From the NCBI GenBank assembly GCA_020747065.1, contig JAGMVK010000002.1, positions 3,410,001-3,474,000 of the forward strand: 64,000 nucleotides of DNA, in the 5' to 3' direction. Every line of letters starts with the position of its first letter. Position 1 is the stretch's first letter. Of this stretch, positions 52,340-62,700 are shown in pieces. This DNA is from Cadophora sp. MPI-SDFR-AT-0126. Lineage: Eukaryota > Ascomycota > Leotiomycetes > Helotiales > Ploettnerulaceae. Both the position numbers and the translations under genes were made by a program. The notes under the pieces were generated by a model. That model saw nothing but the letters and a program-made list of their open reading frames with translations, had not been told where the DNA came from and did not search any database.

Positions 52340-54160
52340 ATGGACATCACACAGTGGTATGCTGTGGCACTGGGAAGTCTCGTGGTTTTATTTCATGTTT
52401 CACATCCCCTTTTGCTGATCATGAGGATCTCTGGCACCTACATTGCATCATCCTTCCTCAAACATCTATATCACCCCCGCGTCCGTCTTAACATACGATG
52501 CTCTAACCAGTATATAGGATTTTCGAGCAAGATGGCGCGGTTTGATGTGCTGTTGGTTGCGTTGTTCCTGGTTGGAAATGCAGTTTGCCTCAGCGTCGAA
52601 GTGAAAGATGTCGCCAGCCTGATGAAGCGTTCTGGTCTGCTGTGCATAATCAACCTAGTGCCACTGGCTTTGGGAGAACACATGAATGTCGTGGCAAGCT
52701 TTTGCGGCGTTAGACTTAGCGCCTATGCCAGTACGCACGAGTGGTTAGGCAGAGTTGTCATGGCTGAGGGCCTCATCCACTCAGCAGCAGCCATATCTTC
52801 TCAGCCTCTGAACTTACGGGGTACATTTGGGGTAGCTGAGCTAATGGTGAGTCGCCTTTGTCTCCTGGGTTTCGCAATGCTAACGGCCTTAAGGCTGCCG
52901 CTGCTGGAGTTCTCCTACTGTTATCTTCGTTGTCATGGGTACGCCGACGTTTCTATGAGGTCTTTCAGAAGTTTCATCTGATCCTTGCCGCCGCGTTGAT
53001 CACCGCAATATATTTGCACAGTACATCGAAAAATATCTTCAAGGTACCAATCTGTTACTTATTCGCCACGATTTGCCTTCAGATATCCATCGGCGCCCTC
53101 CGGATCGGATGGACCATATACCGCAATATCAAGCACAGAACACCTAGTCTGGCAACAATACGAACAATAACGTACAAGAAAACGAGTGGCAACAAGACGA
53201 GAGAGATACCTGTATTAGATGCTGTCCACGTACACGTTCGGCTGGCGAGACCGTGGACATGGCGAGCCGGCCAATGGGTGTACCTCAGCATACCCGGACT
53301 AACTCGCACCTCGTTCGCTCAGTCACATCCCTTTTTCGTGTCGTGGTGGTATCGAGACGCCAAAGGCGACGCTTTCGTCGTCATTATTATAGAAAAGCGG
53401 AAGGGATTCACAAAAGACATAGTGAGTGTTGGTCCGCGCTCCGAAATGCGAGCCATCGTCGAAGGACCGTATGGAAGGGAGCTCCATCTCGAATCATATG
53501 GCACAGTGCTGTTGTTCGCTACGGGCATTGGTATAGCAGGCCAACTGCCATACGTCACGCAACTCTTGGAAGGTTACCATAACTATGAAGTAAAGGGCCG
53601 CAGGATAGCCCTCTTTTGGGAGATGGACTCTGAACGTAAGCGCACGCACAATCTCCTAGAACCATGACTTGCTAACGATTATTCATGAAGTACATTCAGC
53701 TTGGGTGGGTGACATGATGAAGGAGCTGCTTAAGAAGGATACTGATAAGGTTTGTTCACTTGTGTTTTGCTTGAGACTTTATCATTAACCAGGTCACAGA
53801 TACTCGACATTCAACTTTTCGTCCTCGGTGGCTATATTTCCAGTAAAACAGAGCTAGGAGACGTCAAGCCTCTTGGTAAGAGGATTAAGATGACATATAA
53901 AGCTATGGATGCCGAAGCCCTCATCCGATCTGAGATTGATGGTAGAAAAGGCCGTACAGTGGTCTCCCGTAAGTCTTGAATCTGCTCTAATACTCGTATG
54001 TCTGCTGACTGATAATACAGTATGCACCAACAATGACACCAGTGACAAGATTTGTGAGGCTGTTAGAAAACTGCTGGATAAGACAATTGATCTCAAAGAG
54101 ATGGAATATCGTCCTAGCAGGCGCTCAAGCGACAAGGTTAAGAAGGAGCGAGAATGGTGA
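52340..54160 (+). CDS. Ferric reductase (FRE/NOX-like transmembrane flavocytochrome), 5 exons
   Basis: Exons 52340-52846, 52894-53635, 53691-53749, 53800-53968 and 54021-54160 (introns of 47, 55, 50 and 52 bp, phase-consistent) give 538 residues. ATG 52340 (GCCATGG) is the first in frame. About six membrane segments occupy residues ~10-240. The four haem-ligand histidines keep the family spacing: H133/H147 (THEWLGR...IHS) and H197/H211 (KFHLILAAALITAIYLH). The cytosolic part has a FAD-binding stretch (RAGQWVYLSIP, ~293) and a NAD(P)-binding glycine motif (LLFATGIGIAGQLPYV). It should move electrons from NADPH across the membrane to Fe(III) or oxygen. FRE genes are typical Starship cargo. The HPxT flavin motif reads SHPF, a mild deviation. 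Confidence 0.9.
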
Positions 54161-54863
54161 TTTTAAGAAATCGTTTTGCAAAGGAATCGTAGTGTCACAT
54201 TAAAGCTAGATTTGAGAGACTGGCAATCATTTCAACGTCTCTCAATTTGTAATTAAGCCCTTTATTTTGTTTGTTTCCTTGTTATATTGATATAAGACTC
54301 CGATATTCAATGATCTGTTAGAACTGGGATGCATGTTGATTAATACCTTTCTTGCGATCTCGTCACTAGTTCCCAACTTTCCATGTTCATATTGAATCCA
54401 TGCGAATTTCCTAGAGCTAGGATCTTCAGAGTCCCTACAGCAAGATGTTAAGATTATAGAGCTCACCAGTTGCGTGTTCCCGCAGTCAGACCGACCACCA
54501 ACGCCCACCCAGATCTCCAGTGAGTAGTGATTCTGTATCATAGCTACAGTGTCTGGGCGATTTCTATTATCCTTCGAAGGTCTATAGTTAGTAGTGATGA
54601 AGATTTCATCATGTGCCAAAAATTGCGCAATTTTAAAATGTGTATGCAATTCTAATTTCGGTCTCAGACTGATTCCAAGATGATACACCAAGAAGCGATT
54701 TGGGAGCGAAAGCAGACCCCTCTTCCTCCTTTAGACGCCAAAACTGGATCTTAGAGCCAGAATTAGTCCCTCTAAGCACAGTGGTGCAGTGAATTAGCAG
54801 GGTCAGGGGACTATAAAAGGGTTGGTTCCCACACCGTCTGCACATGTACTGCAGATAATAACC
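54161..54863. other. Intergenic, possible remnant on minus strand
   Basis: Minus-strand frames 54691-54242 and 54869-54633 overlap and have some protein-like runs but no start or splice logic I trust. TATAAAA at 54812-54818 belongs to the next gene. Confidence 0.4.
54812..54818 (+). promoter_or_regulatory. TATA box
   Basis: A TATAAAA element 46 bp before ATG 54864, the cleanest TATA box in the window. Confidence 0.5.
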
Positions 54864-55247
54864 ATGCATAAGTTCAAGAGATCAAGACCACGTATCACGC
54901 TCCTGGAGTCTGATCAACCCCCAACGCCCACGCCCATTGACACCAAAATTGCCCACAATAACGGGACATCAGTAGCAATTGAGGCGACCAAAGAAAGCTT
55001 GCAAGCGTCCAAAACTGTTCCAACCCCTAGCCTCTCCGAGATAATTGACCAAAGAACTAGGGAAAATGGCCGATTAAGGCATGAACTTGCATACCAGCAG
55101 AGAAAACAGGCAATAGACCTATCTACCTTAGAGAAGGTAGGACGAGTTGTTGCTGAGCTTCGCCACACTTTGAGGGAGCACAAAAGGCTTGAGGCAGTAA
55201 TTGACCATGACTTTGGGAAGATTGATACTAGTGAAGAGGTAGAATGA
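54864..55247 (+). CDS. Small coiled-coil protein
   Basis: A single exon of 127 residues from ATG 54864 (ACCATGC), with a TATAAAA box upstream. A basic N-terminus (MHKFKRSRPRITLLE) is followed by a Pro/Thr-rich linker, then a heptad helix from ~65 to ~115 (IIDQRTRENGRLRHELAYQQ, VVAELRHTLREHKRLE) and an acidic end. The RTRExGxLRxELAY phrase occurs in many small lineage-specific coiled-coil proteins of helotialean fungi, as far as I recall. Function unknown. Confidence 0.55.
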   Translation: MHKFKRSRPRITLLESDQPPTPTPIDTKIAHNNGTSVAIEATKESLQASKTVPTPSLSEIIDQRTRENGRLRHELAYQQRKQAIDLSTLEKVGRVVAELRHTLREHKRLEAVIDHDFGKIDTSEEVE

Positions 55248-55330
55248 TTTCCAAGACCCTTGATGCTAACTTAGATCAGCTGCTCGGTTAAAAGAGTCTT
55301 TTGACCCTTCTTCATTTTGGTTTATATGAT

Positions 55331-55870
55331 TAACGTCCATCCCTGCGTGCCGGAAAACCCTCCGTACCGGAAAATTTAGCAGGTACATTGACTTTCAGTA
55401 TTAATAAATCTACGCACAACGCAATACCTCTAACGTCCATCCCTGCGTGCCGGAAAACCCTCCGTGCCGGAAAATTTGACCAGTACATTGACCTTAAGTA
55501 TCATTTAATGTATGCAGAACGCAATAATTTTATTTATTTATGATCAGTTGTATTCAGTGGCCACTCCTAAACATCCTAGATTGCCTCCGGCTGGAAAAAT
55601 TACGTTCTCGTCGTCGCCTTTTGTTTCATTCGTAGCGGGTATCTTTTTATATCGTATTAGACTTCCTCTACTAGAGCTGTATTACTTAGCTTGCACTGTT
55701 TCCATACCTCATTAAAGGGTCTCAGTTGAGTTCTTTGGCCTTCCCACAAATGCGGGAGATCCTCAACAGCCTTATGGCGGCTGTGGCGTGTAGAATCAAT
55801 GCAAGACCGCCACCCGGTTTGGTACTTCGGATCGGATATTTTATGGCTGCCCCACCGCCCCTCCGAGAAG
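55331..55870 (+). repeat. Dispersed repeat, copy B with duplicated head
   Basis: A ~100-bp head module beginning TAACGTCCATCCCTGCGTGC is present twice in tandem (55331 and 55431). The second is followed by a body starting GTGGCCACTCCTAAACATCC (around 55560) and ending near CTTCGGATCGGAT. The body aligns with copy C at 62216-62520. Confidence 0.85.
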
Positions 55871-56035
55871 TCGCGCAGGCTCGCATGACATCGGGCTCTG
55901 GTGGGCTGTTCTTGTTCGCTTACGTAATCAATACCAAGCACAGCTGACGTTCAAATCCATCCGAGGATCTTTCTCCATCACTCAGTCTGACAACTCGTCT
56001 GCAAGAGTCCAACAATAGCCATCGGTATTGCCGGC

Positions 56036-57289
56036 ATGTCTACGACGCCAAATCCAGACTTATGGACAATTCACCTTACGCCGAAGACGTACACAGAGGA
56101 GACCGAGGCAAGGGGCACGGAACCCAGGAAGCGCGGACTGAGATTTGTTCTTCATTGTCCTGACCGCATGTGGCATTTGAAACTTACTTTCCATGGCAAA
56201 GTTCAATCTGCAAAAAGCAGTGCCTTTGCTAAAGCAGCCAAACGCCGGAGAGACCTTGAGAACCTCTGCTTCTGCATCGATTTCGACCTTTCGCAATTCC
56301 TCGATGACACGGTTACCGAGCTTCTTCTCTCGCGAGAGTGCGAGACTTCTTGCCAGCAACTACATTTGAAAACGCCCTTACACCCCGAAAGCGAGTACGC
56401 GGATATTGTCGACAACCTGTGGTTCCGCGTACAGGAAGACCCATACCGAGTGCGATTCCCGCCTTACGATGTAAAGAGTAGCACTGTCCCTACGAGACAT
56501 TTGTTGGACATCAAGAAGATACAAGAACTTGGAATGGGCGTATACCTTGTACACGTTGATAACATCGATCACGTCTACAAGGAAGTAGACAGGCCGCTCT
56601 ACGTGCCGCGAGATAGTGATGTTCTTGAACAGGAGCTACGAAATCTGGAACGATTGCGTGATAGCGAGAATGTTGTAAAGCTCGTTGCTGCTGTCGTATC
56701 CGACAATCCCTATCGAACTACGAAGGCGACGGAAGGTGATACCCCTGACAGTCTGCAAGGAATTCTACTCGAGTATCATCCGAATGGCACACTACGAACG
56801 GCGTTACAATTACGGAAGCCCCATGTTCCCTGGCTCTGTTTGACGCTCCAGATCACTCGTGCCCTCAATGGCCTCCATCAGAACGGCATCTCACATATGG
56901 ATCTGAAACCAGAAAACATCGTTCTTAACAAGGAAAATGTCGCTATATTGATCGATGTCAGTGGGATTGGAGGCATAACTCGAAAATGGCTATCGCCAGA
57001 GATGAGACTGATACCTGAACCATGGTCTCAGGGAATTGAAGCACGGAAGCAGAACGATATTTGGGCCCTCGGGCAGATATTCTCTGAAATATCTCAGGTT
57101 ACGTACAGGGCGGTCGAGCAGGAGGTTCTGAGAGAGGTTTCGCTCCTCGCCACTGCAGACAATCCTCCTCGTATTCCACTTCAAGATATCATATCCATAC
57201 TCTCATTCTCAGCATCTGCTCTGACAACATCAGACATCGTCCCAATCAACGTCATCGGGGTCAAAGCCGCCATCAGAGCGGGCACCTAG
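56036..57289 (+). CDS. Protein kinase-like protein
   Basis: A single exon of 417 residues from ATG 56036. The N-terminal ~150 residues form an unrecognised domain. The kinase-like part starts near residue 165 (IQELGMGVYLVHVDN), with the likely ATP-site lysine in HVYKEV. The catalytic loop HMDLKPENIVLN is intact; the metal-binding DFG is replaced by DVSG; an APE-like SPE (KWLSPE) and the helix ARKQNDIWALGQIF follow. The residues needed for catalysis are mostly present, so it may be active despite DVSG. Fungal kinases of this size often lie beside NLR or HET genes. Its 3' end overlaps the coding exon of the minus-strand gene at 57230. Confidence 0.8.
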   Translation: MSTTPNPDLWTIHLTPKTYTEETEARGTEPRKRGLRFVLHCPDRMWHLKLTFHGKVQSAKSSAFAKAAKRRRDLENLCFCIDFDLSQFLDDTVTELLLSRECETSCQQLHLKTPLHPESEYADIVDNLWFRVQEDPYRVRFPPYDVKSSTVPTRHLLDIKKIQELGMGVYLVHVDNIDHVYKEVDRPLYVPRDSDVLEQELRNLERLRDSENVVKLVAAVVSDNPYRTTKATEGDTPDSLQGILLEYHPNGTLRTALQLRKPHVPWLCLTLQITRALNGLHQNGISHMDLKPENIVLNKENVAILIDVSGIGGITRKWLSPEMRLIPEPWSQGIEARKQNDIWALGQIFSEISQVTYRAVEQEVLREVSLLATADNPPRIPLQDIISILSFSASALTTSDIVPINVIGVKAAIRAGT

Positions 57290-57538
57290 GTAGTGTTAGT
57301 AGAAAGCACGTGGCTAAAGTATTCTTCCAACACGACAGAACTTACCTGGACCCTCGCGTTTACCTCCAGGTTTATTGTCACACCCATCAAGATAACATAG
57401 TCCTCCTGTGGTACTCGCATCTTCGGAACTGGAACTGTAATCGCATGGTGTTTTAATCTTCTTGGCGTCAACGCATGCAGTCCAAAGCGTCACCTTGTAG
57501 TGTCCGCAGCTGCTGACTCGGCTTTTGTACTCGCACAT
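57230..57538 (-). CDS. Small Cys-rich protein (MC...CGH type), 2 exons
   Basis: On the minus strand, exons 57538-57346 and 57285-57230 are joined by a 60-bp phase-1 intron with textbook GTAAGT donor, CTAAC branch and CCTAG acceptor, giving 82 residues. It begins MCEYKSRVSSCGHYKV, has seven cysteines, a Ser-rich middle and an acidic end (FDPDDVDWDDV). If unspliced it would end in FCRVGRIL. The second exon lies antisense to the last 60 bases of the kinase-like gene. Proteins of this MC...CGH type are frequent and uncharacterised in ascomycetes. Reverse-strand TATATAT at 57654-57660 is a possible TATA box. Confidence 0.65.
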
Positions 57539-58186
57539 CGTTTATTGTCAGGGATTTTCGGATATGCTTTGGGCGATTAATCTTGCGAGATGACCAAGCT
57601 GATCTTGTGGCTCACTTTCTGATCGATGTCCCATTTTCATTGACGCCAGACTGTATATATCACAACCCGTCCTATATGGAGCAATTCTCGCACGGCAGCG
57701 CCTTGCTACGTGTCACACAATCAAAGGCTCCGGATGTGTTACCCAATTAATCTCCAAATACGACTTATCTGAAAGCGGTTCCCGTCGGCCTATGGTACTT
57801 CAAATGAGGATGGTGTCCTCGCGCGGGGCTAACATATTCTGCATAGCCTGAGTTCAATAAACCAATGATTCATTGTCGAGGGCTGACTCTGTACCATCGA
57901 CACGAGATGCGCCATCAGTGCTCACAATAGAAATCCGAGTGCGATCCGACGTCTGCTTCAAGGAAAATGGAGTGATAGAGATTCCACAAGTTAACTTACT
58001 CTCGACGTAATAGGTAGAATGGATACCGTTTCAGCCAGTTCTATGAGCCAATCGACCCAATGATGCAATAAGCAGAGCGTCTCGGGAGGTTTGATTTTGG
58101 CTGACATGTTTTCAACAGTCATGAGGCTGTAACTTAATGAACGCCAATCGTCCGGATCCTAATCACGTGCGCGATTTGTCATCGCG
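57539..58186. other. Intergenic, divergent promoter region
   Basis: No gene seen. It separates the minus Cys-rich gene from the plus gene at 58187. A TATATAT element (57654-57660) lies ~115 bp from the Cys-rich start. Confidence 0.4.
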
Positions 58187-58842
58187 ATGGTATCGTCATC
58201 GTGCTCGCTGCCTCTGTCATCAATTCCGGGCATGCCATTTCTACTTTCATCCAGACCTACACCCTCATCAAACAGCTGTCATACAATGGTACTGCTAAGA
58301 GATGTCCAGGGCAGGGTTTGTACGTTCTTAAGCAATTCAGAATGCTTGGACTTGGGCACAACGACTCCTGTTCTCCCGGAGAAAGTGCGCGGCCACATGG
58401 TCCTCGTCCTTGGTGGTGTACCAGGAAAGTCAGCTCATGTGAAAGTAATGACAGTAAGTGCATAAGAACGCAAAAAAGCATCTGCTAACTCCTTCAGATT
58501 ACGTCGAAGTTGAAGGCTGACGGCGACTATGTGCCAATTTCGCCCACACCAAAGAAGGGCTATTCAATTCAACTACAACTTCGAAACTACCCTGTATGGC
58601 ATAATGGAGGTGAAAGGCGATACTTTCAAAGATTCTCAAAGCATTCGTACTTGAAGATCGATTCGTACTACGAGGTACCGACACAAATGTTAGTTGACGT
58701 TAAGGATCATTTCGATAATCCATTCATGGCTATGTCCAAAGGCCAAGGAGGTTTAAGACAGCTTCAAGATTACATTCGCCGTCGTGATTCGATTCGCGAG
58801 CAAGAGCAGACATATTGCGCGATGGACAAGGAGATTGGCTAG
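58187..58842 (+). CDS. Hypothetical protein, 2 exons
   Basis: Exons 58187-58453 and 58498-58842 (44-bp phase-0 intron, GTAAGT...TTCAG, CTAAC branch) give 203 residues. The likely core starts at KVRGHMVLVLGGVPGKSAHV and continues across the intron as KVMT-ITSKLKADGDYVPISP. A Tyr/Arg-rich segment (GYSIQLQLRNYPVWHNGG) and an Arg-rich helix follow. I have a sense of a common small fungal family with RGHxVLVLG, but I cannot name it. The first ~70 residues look less convincing, so a later ATG (58286) is possible. Confidence 0.5.
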
Positions 58843-59478
58843 ATCGGTGGAGATGGAGAAGACCTTGTTGTTACGGATACCTTCATATCCACTCACGAAG
58901 TACCAGACTTAAACGTCGGTAATTCGATATCATACCGCAGAATACCTGGGGGTATGTGTCTGATCAACGATCAGATAGCGCTCAGCGCTGCTGGCGCAAG
59001 GCTATACGACGCTGGGCCGTTCCAGTATGAATAGTTTGGACGGAGGAAGCGATCTTCGTACACAAAAGTCGAGTGAGGTCGAGCGAGGTCGAGGGAACAA
59101 CATTATGTAAATGCTTTTAACCAAAGAACTGAAGCTGTTATGATCTGTTTTTGTTTTTGAGCATGGCATGAAGTAATCAATGCATATGTTGGCTGCTTTA
59201 GTTGGCGGCGATCCTGTCTGACCTGCTCCTAATATCTGAGTTTTGCGAGCATCTTCACAACAGAGCTTCAGCACATTTACAGACCCATGCTGGCCCTCTT
59301 TACTCCTTCCACGCTCTTCAGGCTGCTTCCTGACTGCTCGCCTCGTCCGACAGTTCCTCCTCGCCATAGGCTTTGTCTGCCTTCTCAGTCCTCCTCCGTA
59401 TCCGCGTTTCTCCTCTCGAACCCTTCCCTCATCCGACATTGTGAGCTGCTCGTCCGGAAGCTCATTTGCTTTCCAATT
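58843..59478. other. Convergent intergenic spacer
   Basis: The minus-strand frame 59439-59002 overlaps plus-strand frames 59243-59575 and is rich in simple Ser/Arg/Pro composition; I see no gene. Confidence 0.4.
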
Positions 59479-60370
59479 TCACCAATCGCCCTCAATGATT
59501 TTCAACATGTCATCAGCTGCATTAGCCTCCTCCACTTCATCATCGGTGTCGTATAACAATTCCTCATCGAAATAACAGGTAGTTCCTTCGTCCGACGAGT
59601 CTGAGTCGCCGTAATAATGGTGTGTTGAATCAGAGTGGTCGGAGTCGTCATGAACTTTGTCAATCAGCTAATGTCCTATGTAATATTCTCAAGAGAAACG
59701 CACAAGAAAGCTGGTTCATGGCAGCCAGCAAGCCAGAGGTCTCTTCTTCTAGACGTCTAGACGTCGCATTTTCTCTGAAAGCGGGCAGGATGATATCATT
59801 ATACCAATTTGCATTTAGAGCAAGATCATTCCATTCCCAGTGACCAATGATCTCTTGTTCTGGGACCTCCCATAGACAAACGTAGTGATCAATATAGTAT
59901 TGATTCGATTTTCCGTATGGATCTTCAATCCCATAGTGATCCATCTCGGCAAGGACGTCAAGTATGGGTAGCCTGTCTGCAATTCGAGTGTTTGGATCGA
60001 CAACCGTGAGGGTCTGAGAACCTCTTTGGCGGCCTGCCCTCCAATATGCCTGCTCTTCAATAGCTGCTGCAGATGTTGTGAACGAAATGTATGGTGTTGG
60101 CTCCCATATTCCATGATTGATGTGTATAACCAAGGAGTTCTTGCGTGATTCACGAGTATCGAGGGGTTGGCGTGGTGCTCTCGATCTCATGCGGCGCTCG
60201 TTGTCTGGCTGACTCCCCGACTTGCGGTCCCATATTCTGAGGAACGGTACATTAAATGGTGGGAAAGCGTTCTCGCTCCACGAATGTTGCAAATCTTCCG
60301 TAAATGGATTCCCCGACTGATATAGAAGGCTTAAAGCCGTATCACCGTTAAGGGCCTGTTCTTCGGTCAT
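59479..60370 (-). CDS. DUF7587-like protein, 2 exons
   Basis: On the minus strand, exons 60370-59704 and 59654-59479 are joined by a 49-bp phase-1 intron (GTGCGT...AAAG), giving 280 residues. FLRIWDRKSGS near residue 44, then TPYISFTTSAAAIEEQA and TLTVVDPNTRI, follow the pattern of the fungal DUF7587 family (ligand or interaction domain of unknown function). The second exon is strongly acidic (DDSDHSDS, DTDDEVEEAN). The frame upstream of ATG 60370 is open for ~200 bases with a second copy of the TEEx-LNxG motif but no ATG, so a further 5' exon may exist. Confidence 0.6.
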
Positions 60371-60750
60371 ACTGAAGTTCTGCAGGCGGCTTGAGGCTAT
60401 ACCATGGTTGAGGACAGCCTCTTCGGTGATGCTGTAGCAGGAGAATGAGCAACCGTTTGAAGTCTTGTAAGTTGGCGGTCTGGTCAGACACTGGTGCGAG
60501 GGACAGACGAAACCACATGCTTAGTCGGAACCATTTGCAGTTTGACACGTTGCGTGGCATACGAAGTACAAAATTGTTGGCCCATTGGTGTCAAGCTATG
60601 TAGAATGTCGTTACCCCCGCACGATTGCTAAGCGTAGGCCGATGGGAAGCGCTTTCAGGCAGGTCAAGATCAGAGGTGATATGCATCACATCCGGAGCCG
60701 ATAGAATCTGGCTCCTCATATTGTGTTTATCTTCGTCCTTGTACGGACTC
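60371..60750. other. Spacer between two minus-strand genes
   Basis: This contains the possible 5' extension of the DUF7587-like gene (open frame, Cys-rich: FVCPSHQCLTRPPTYKTSNG) and the 3' end of the F-box-like gene. Confidence 0.4.
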
Positions 60751-61485
60751 TCACGAACAGCCCGAATAATTCATGGCATCATCCTCCAACCAATCGTTTG
60801 GGTTATCACCCCACCTGTATTCCTCCTCTCCTTCGCTTCCTGGATCGCACTGGGAGAAATCAGACGCCGCGTAACCACTTGCGGTCCACTGTATCCTTCT
60901 ATCCTCGCGCATTCTTCGTCTCTCCTCCCTGTCGTTGAATTCCTTCTGCACTCGCTGTACCTCTTCGGCCGCCCTGACCCTCTCTATATTGTACGTGTGG
61001 CATCCTAGGCATAGCCTTATTGCTTTATCGGCTGGCGCTCGAGCGATCCTCTTGCACCTCAAACACCTCACGAAGGGCACGTAAGATCCTCTCGTATCGT
61101 CTTCTTCCCAGCGGATACCCATTGTCCACCGATGCAATCCCGGCAATGGTCGCCTTCCGCACTCGTTGCAGAAGCGATTGCATGCTTGGCTCCCACCTGA
61201 TATCTTTTTCTTCTTCAACATGCTAGGGCTGAACATAGCTCGGGGCCGTATTGTCGTACAGCCAACGCAGGCAAAGTAGTCAATGTTACCCTGCAGTGAT
61301 GCCTCAATCGCCACTAGGTCGGCGTGCACAGGTGGTGGGATGATGATATAGAAATAATTGCAACTAAGACGCAGAGTTTGAAGGTCGGGCATATCAAGGT
61401 GCCCCATGATGTCGGTTTGTATTTCCACAGGAATGGTGAGGAGAGTGTGCGGAAGCCTAATTAAAGTCTCTGACGAGGCCATCAT
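60751..61485 (-). CDS. F-box-like protein with Cys-rich zinc-type region
   Basis: A single minus-strand exon of 244 residues starting ATGATG at 61485. Residues ~15-55 form an F-box-like helix set (TIPVEIQTDIMGHLDMPDLQ, TLRLSCNYF). Paired cysteines follow, CVGC (~73), CNECGRR (~102), CLRC (~142) and CLGC (~158), a plausible zinc-binding module. A charged helix (AEEVQRVQKEFNDREERRRM) and an acidic tail come last. F-box proteins recruit substrates to SCF ubiquitin ligases. This would add another ubiquitin-pathway member to the window. Confidence 0.7.
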   Translation of the reverse strand: MMASSETLIRLPHTLLTIPVEIQTDIMGHLDMPDLQTLRLSCNYFYIIIPPPVHADLVAIEASLQGNIDYFACVGCTTIRPRAMFSPSMLKKKKISGGSQACNRFCNECGRRPLPGLHRWTMGIRWEEDDTRGSYVPFVRCLRCKRIARAPADKAIRLCLGCHTYNIERVRAAEEVQRVQKEFNDREERRRMREDRRIQWTASGYAASDFSQCDPGSEGEEEYRWGDNPNDWLEDDAMNYSGCS

Positions 61486-61779
61486 AGGATTGGACGTAAT
61501 ATACTTTCGGAAGAACCAAACTCTTTTTTTGCAACCAGCTCCTCATACGATGTGATTGAAGCTTCAGTCCAGTGGTGGTGATGAAGCTGTTGAGAAGAGG
61601 TTTTGGATTATGGACAGTATTGGGTTGGGAAATGAATATGGACGATGAAACGTGGCTCAAAGTGCCGCTCCCAGCGCGAGAGTGGGGCATGTGGCTGTGT
61701 ATGGGACCCCACATATCACGTGTCAACTCCACCTTCGAGCGTGGTGCGGTGCGGGTTTGCGGGGCTACACCCTACCAAA

Positions 61780-61945
61780 GATCGTCACTCGCTTCGATCC
61801 GAGGTACCGATCCAGGGAGCGATCTTGCATGAATCTGCACGCCACAGCCGCCACAAGGCTATTGACGATCTCCCGCATAGTGTGGATGTAGAAGAATCCA
61901 GCTTAGACCCTTTCTATGAGTTTTAGAGATAATGTAACCTTATGG
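61780..61945 (-). repeat. Dispersed repeat, copy D (inverted, partial)
   Basis: The reverse complement of this segment aligns with the 3' part of copy C: both contain TCGGTACCTCGGATCGAAGC, GGCGGCTGTGGCGTGCAGAT and GCGGGAGATCGT. It forms an inverted pair with 62340-62515, arms over 100 bp apart by about 400 bp. Confidence 0.85.
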
Positions 61946-62079
61946 GTGCGGCTGTAGTAGAGCATGTCTGTTACGACATAAAATGAGACTCTTTGCAAAT
62001 CATATGTCAGGCGACGACGGGAACTTAGATATTTCCGTCAGAGGCGCTTACGATGTTCGGAAGTGGCCATGGAATGCAA

Positions 62080-62520
62080 CCTACCAAAAATAATAAGATA
62101 TATCGCGTTGTGCATGGATTTAATAATACTCAAACTCAATGTACCGATAAGATTTTCCGGCACGTAGGTTTTTCCGCTACGCAGGGATGGACGTTAATTA
62201 TTTTTTGTGAGTTGTGTTCCGTGGCCACTCCCGAACATCCTAAACTGCCTCCGAGTGAAAAGTTACGTTCCCGCCGTCGCCTTCCGTTTGATTTGCAGAG
62301 GGCCGCTTTGTATATCGTAACAGCTTTCCTATACTAGAGCTGTACCACTAAGCTTGCACTGTCTTAAAAACTCATTGAAGGATCTCAGTAGAGTTCTTGA
62401 GCCTTCCCACAACGCGGGAGATCGTTAATAGCCTTGCGGCGGCTGTGGCGTGCAGATTTATGTAGGATCGACACATGGGTCGGTACCTCGGATCGAAGCG
62501 AGCGACGATCTTAGTGGAGA
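62080..62520 (+). repeat. Dispersed repeat, copy C with inverted head
   Basis: The body (62216-62520) aligns with copy B, but the ~100-bp head module is in reverse orientation here, ending CGCAGGGATGGACGTTAA at about 62198. So the head can move or flip independently of the body. Confidence 0.8.
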
Positions 62521-62700
62521 ACATGCTCGCATACATGACTACGCAGCACCACGTGACATTTACTAGGAGCTAGTCGATACTGGTAGAAGTGCCTCAGTTC
62601 AAAGGTCCAATACTTACACTGAGTAAGTTAACTTACTAATAAAAGACAAATATAAATATTAGTCTACGCTTTCATCCCTATCGGATTTACTCGGAGGGCG

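Larger units (their letters stand above)
61486..62700. other. Repeat-rich intergenic region
   Basis: No gene. It holds copies C and D of the dispersed repeat in opposite orientation. The open frame at 61572-61926 is partly repeat-derived. Confidence 0.5.

Noticed and set aside
55331..62199. A 6.9-kb transposon bounded by the head module in opposite orientations
   Set aside because: The heads are inverted with respect to each other, but each is attached to the same repeat body on its outer or inner side, so two independent repeat insertions explain it better than one element.
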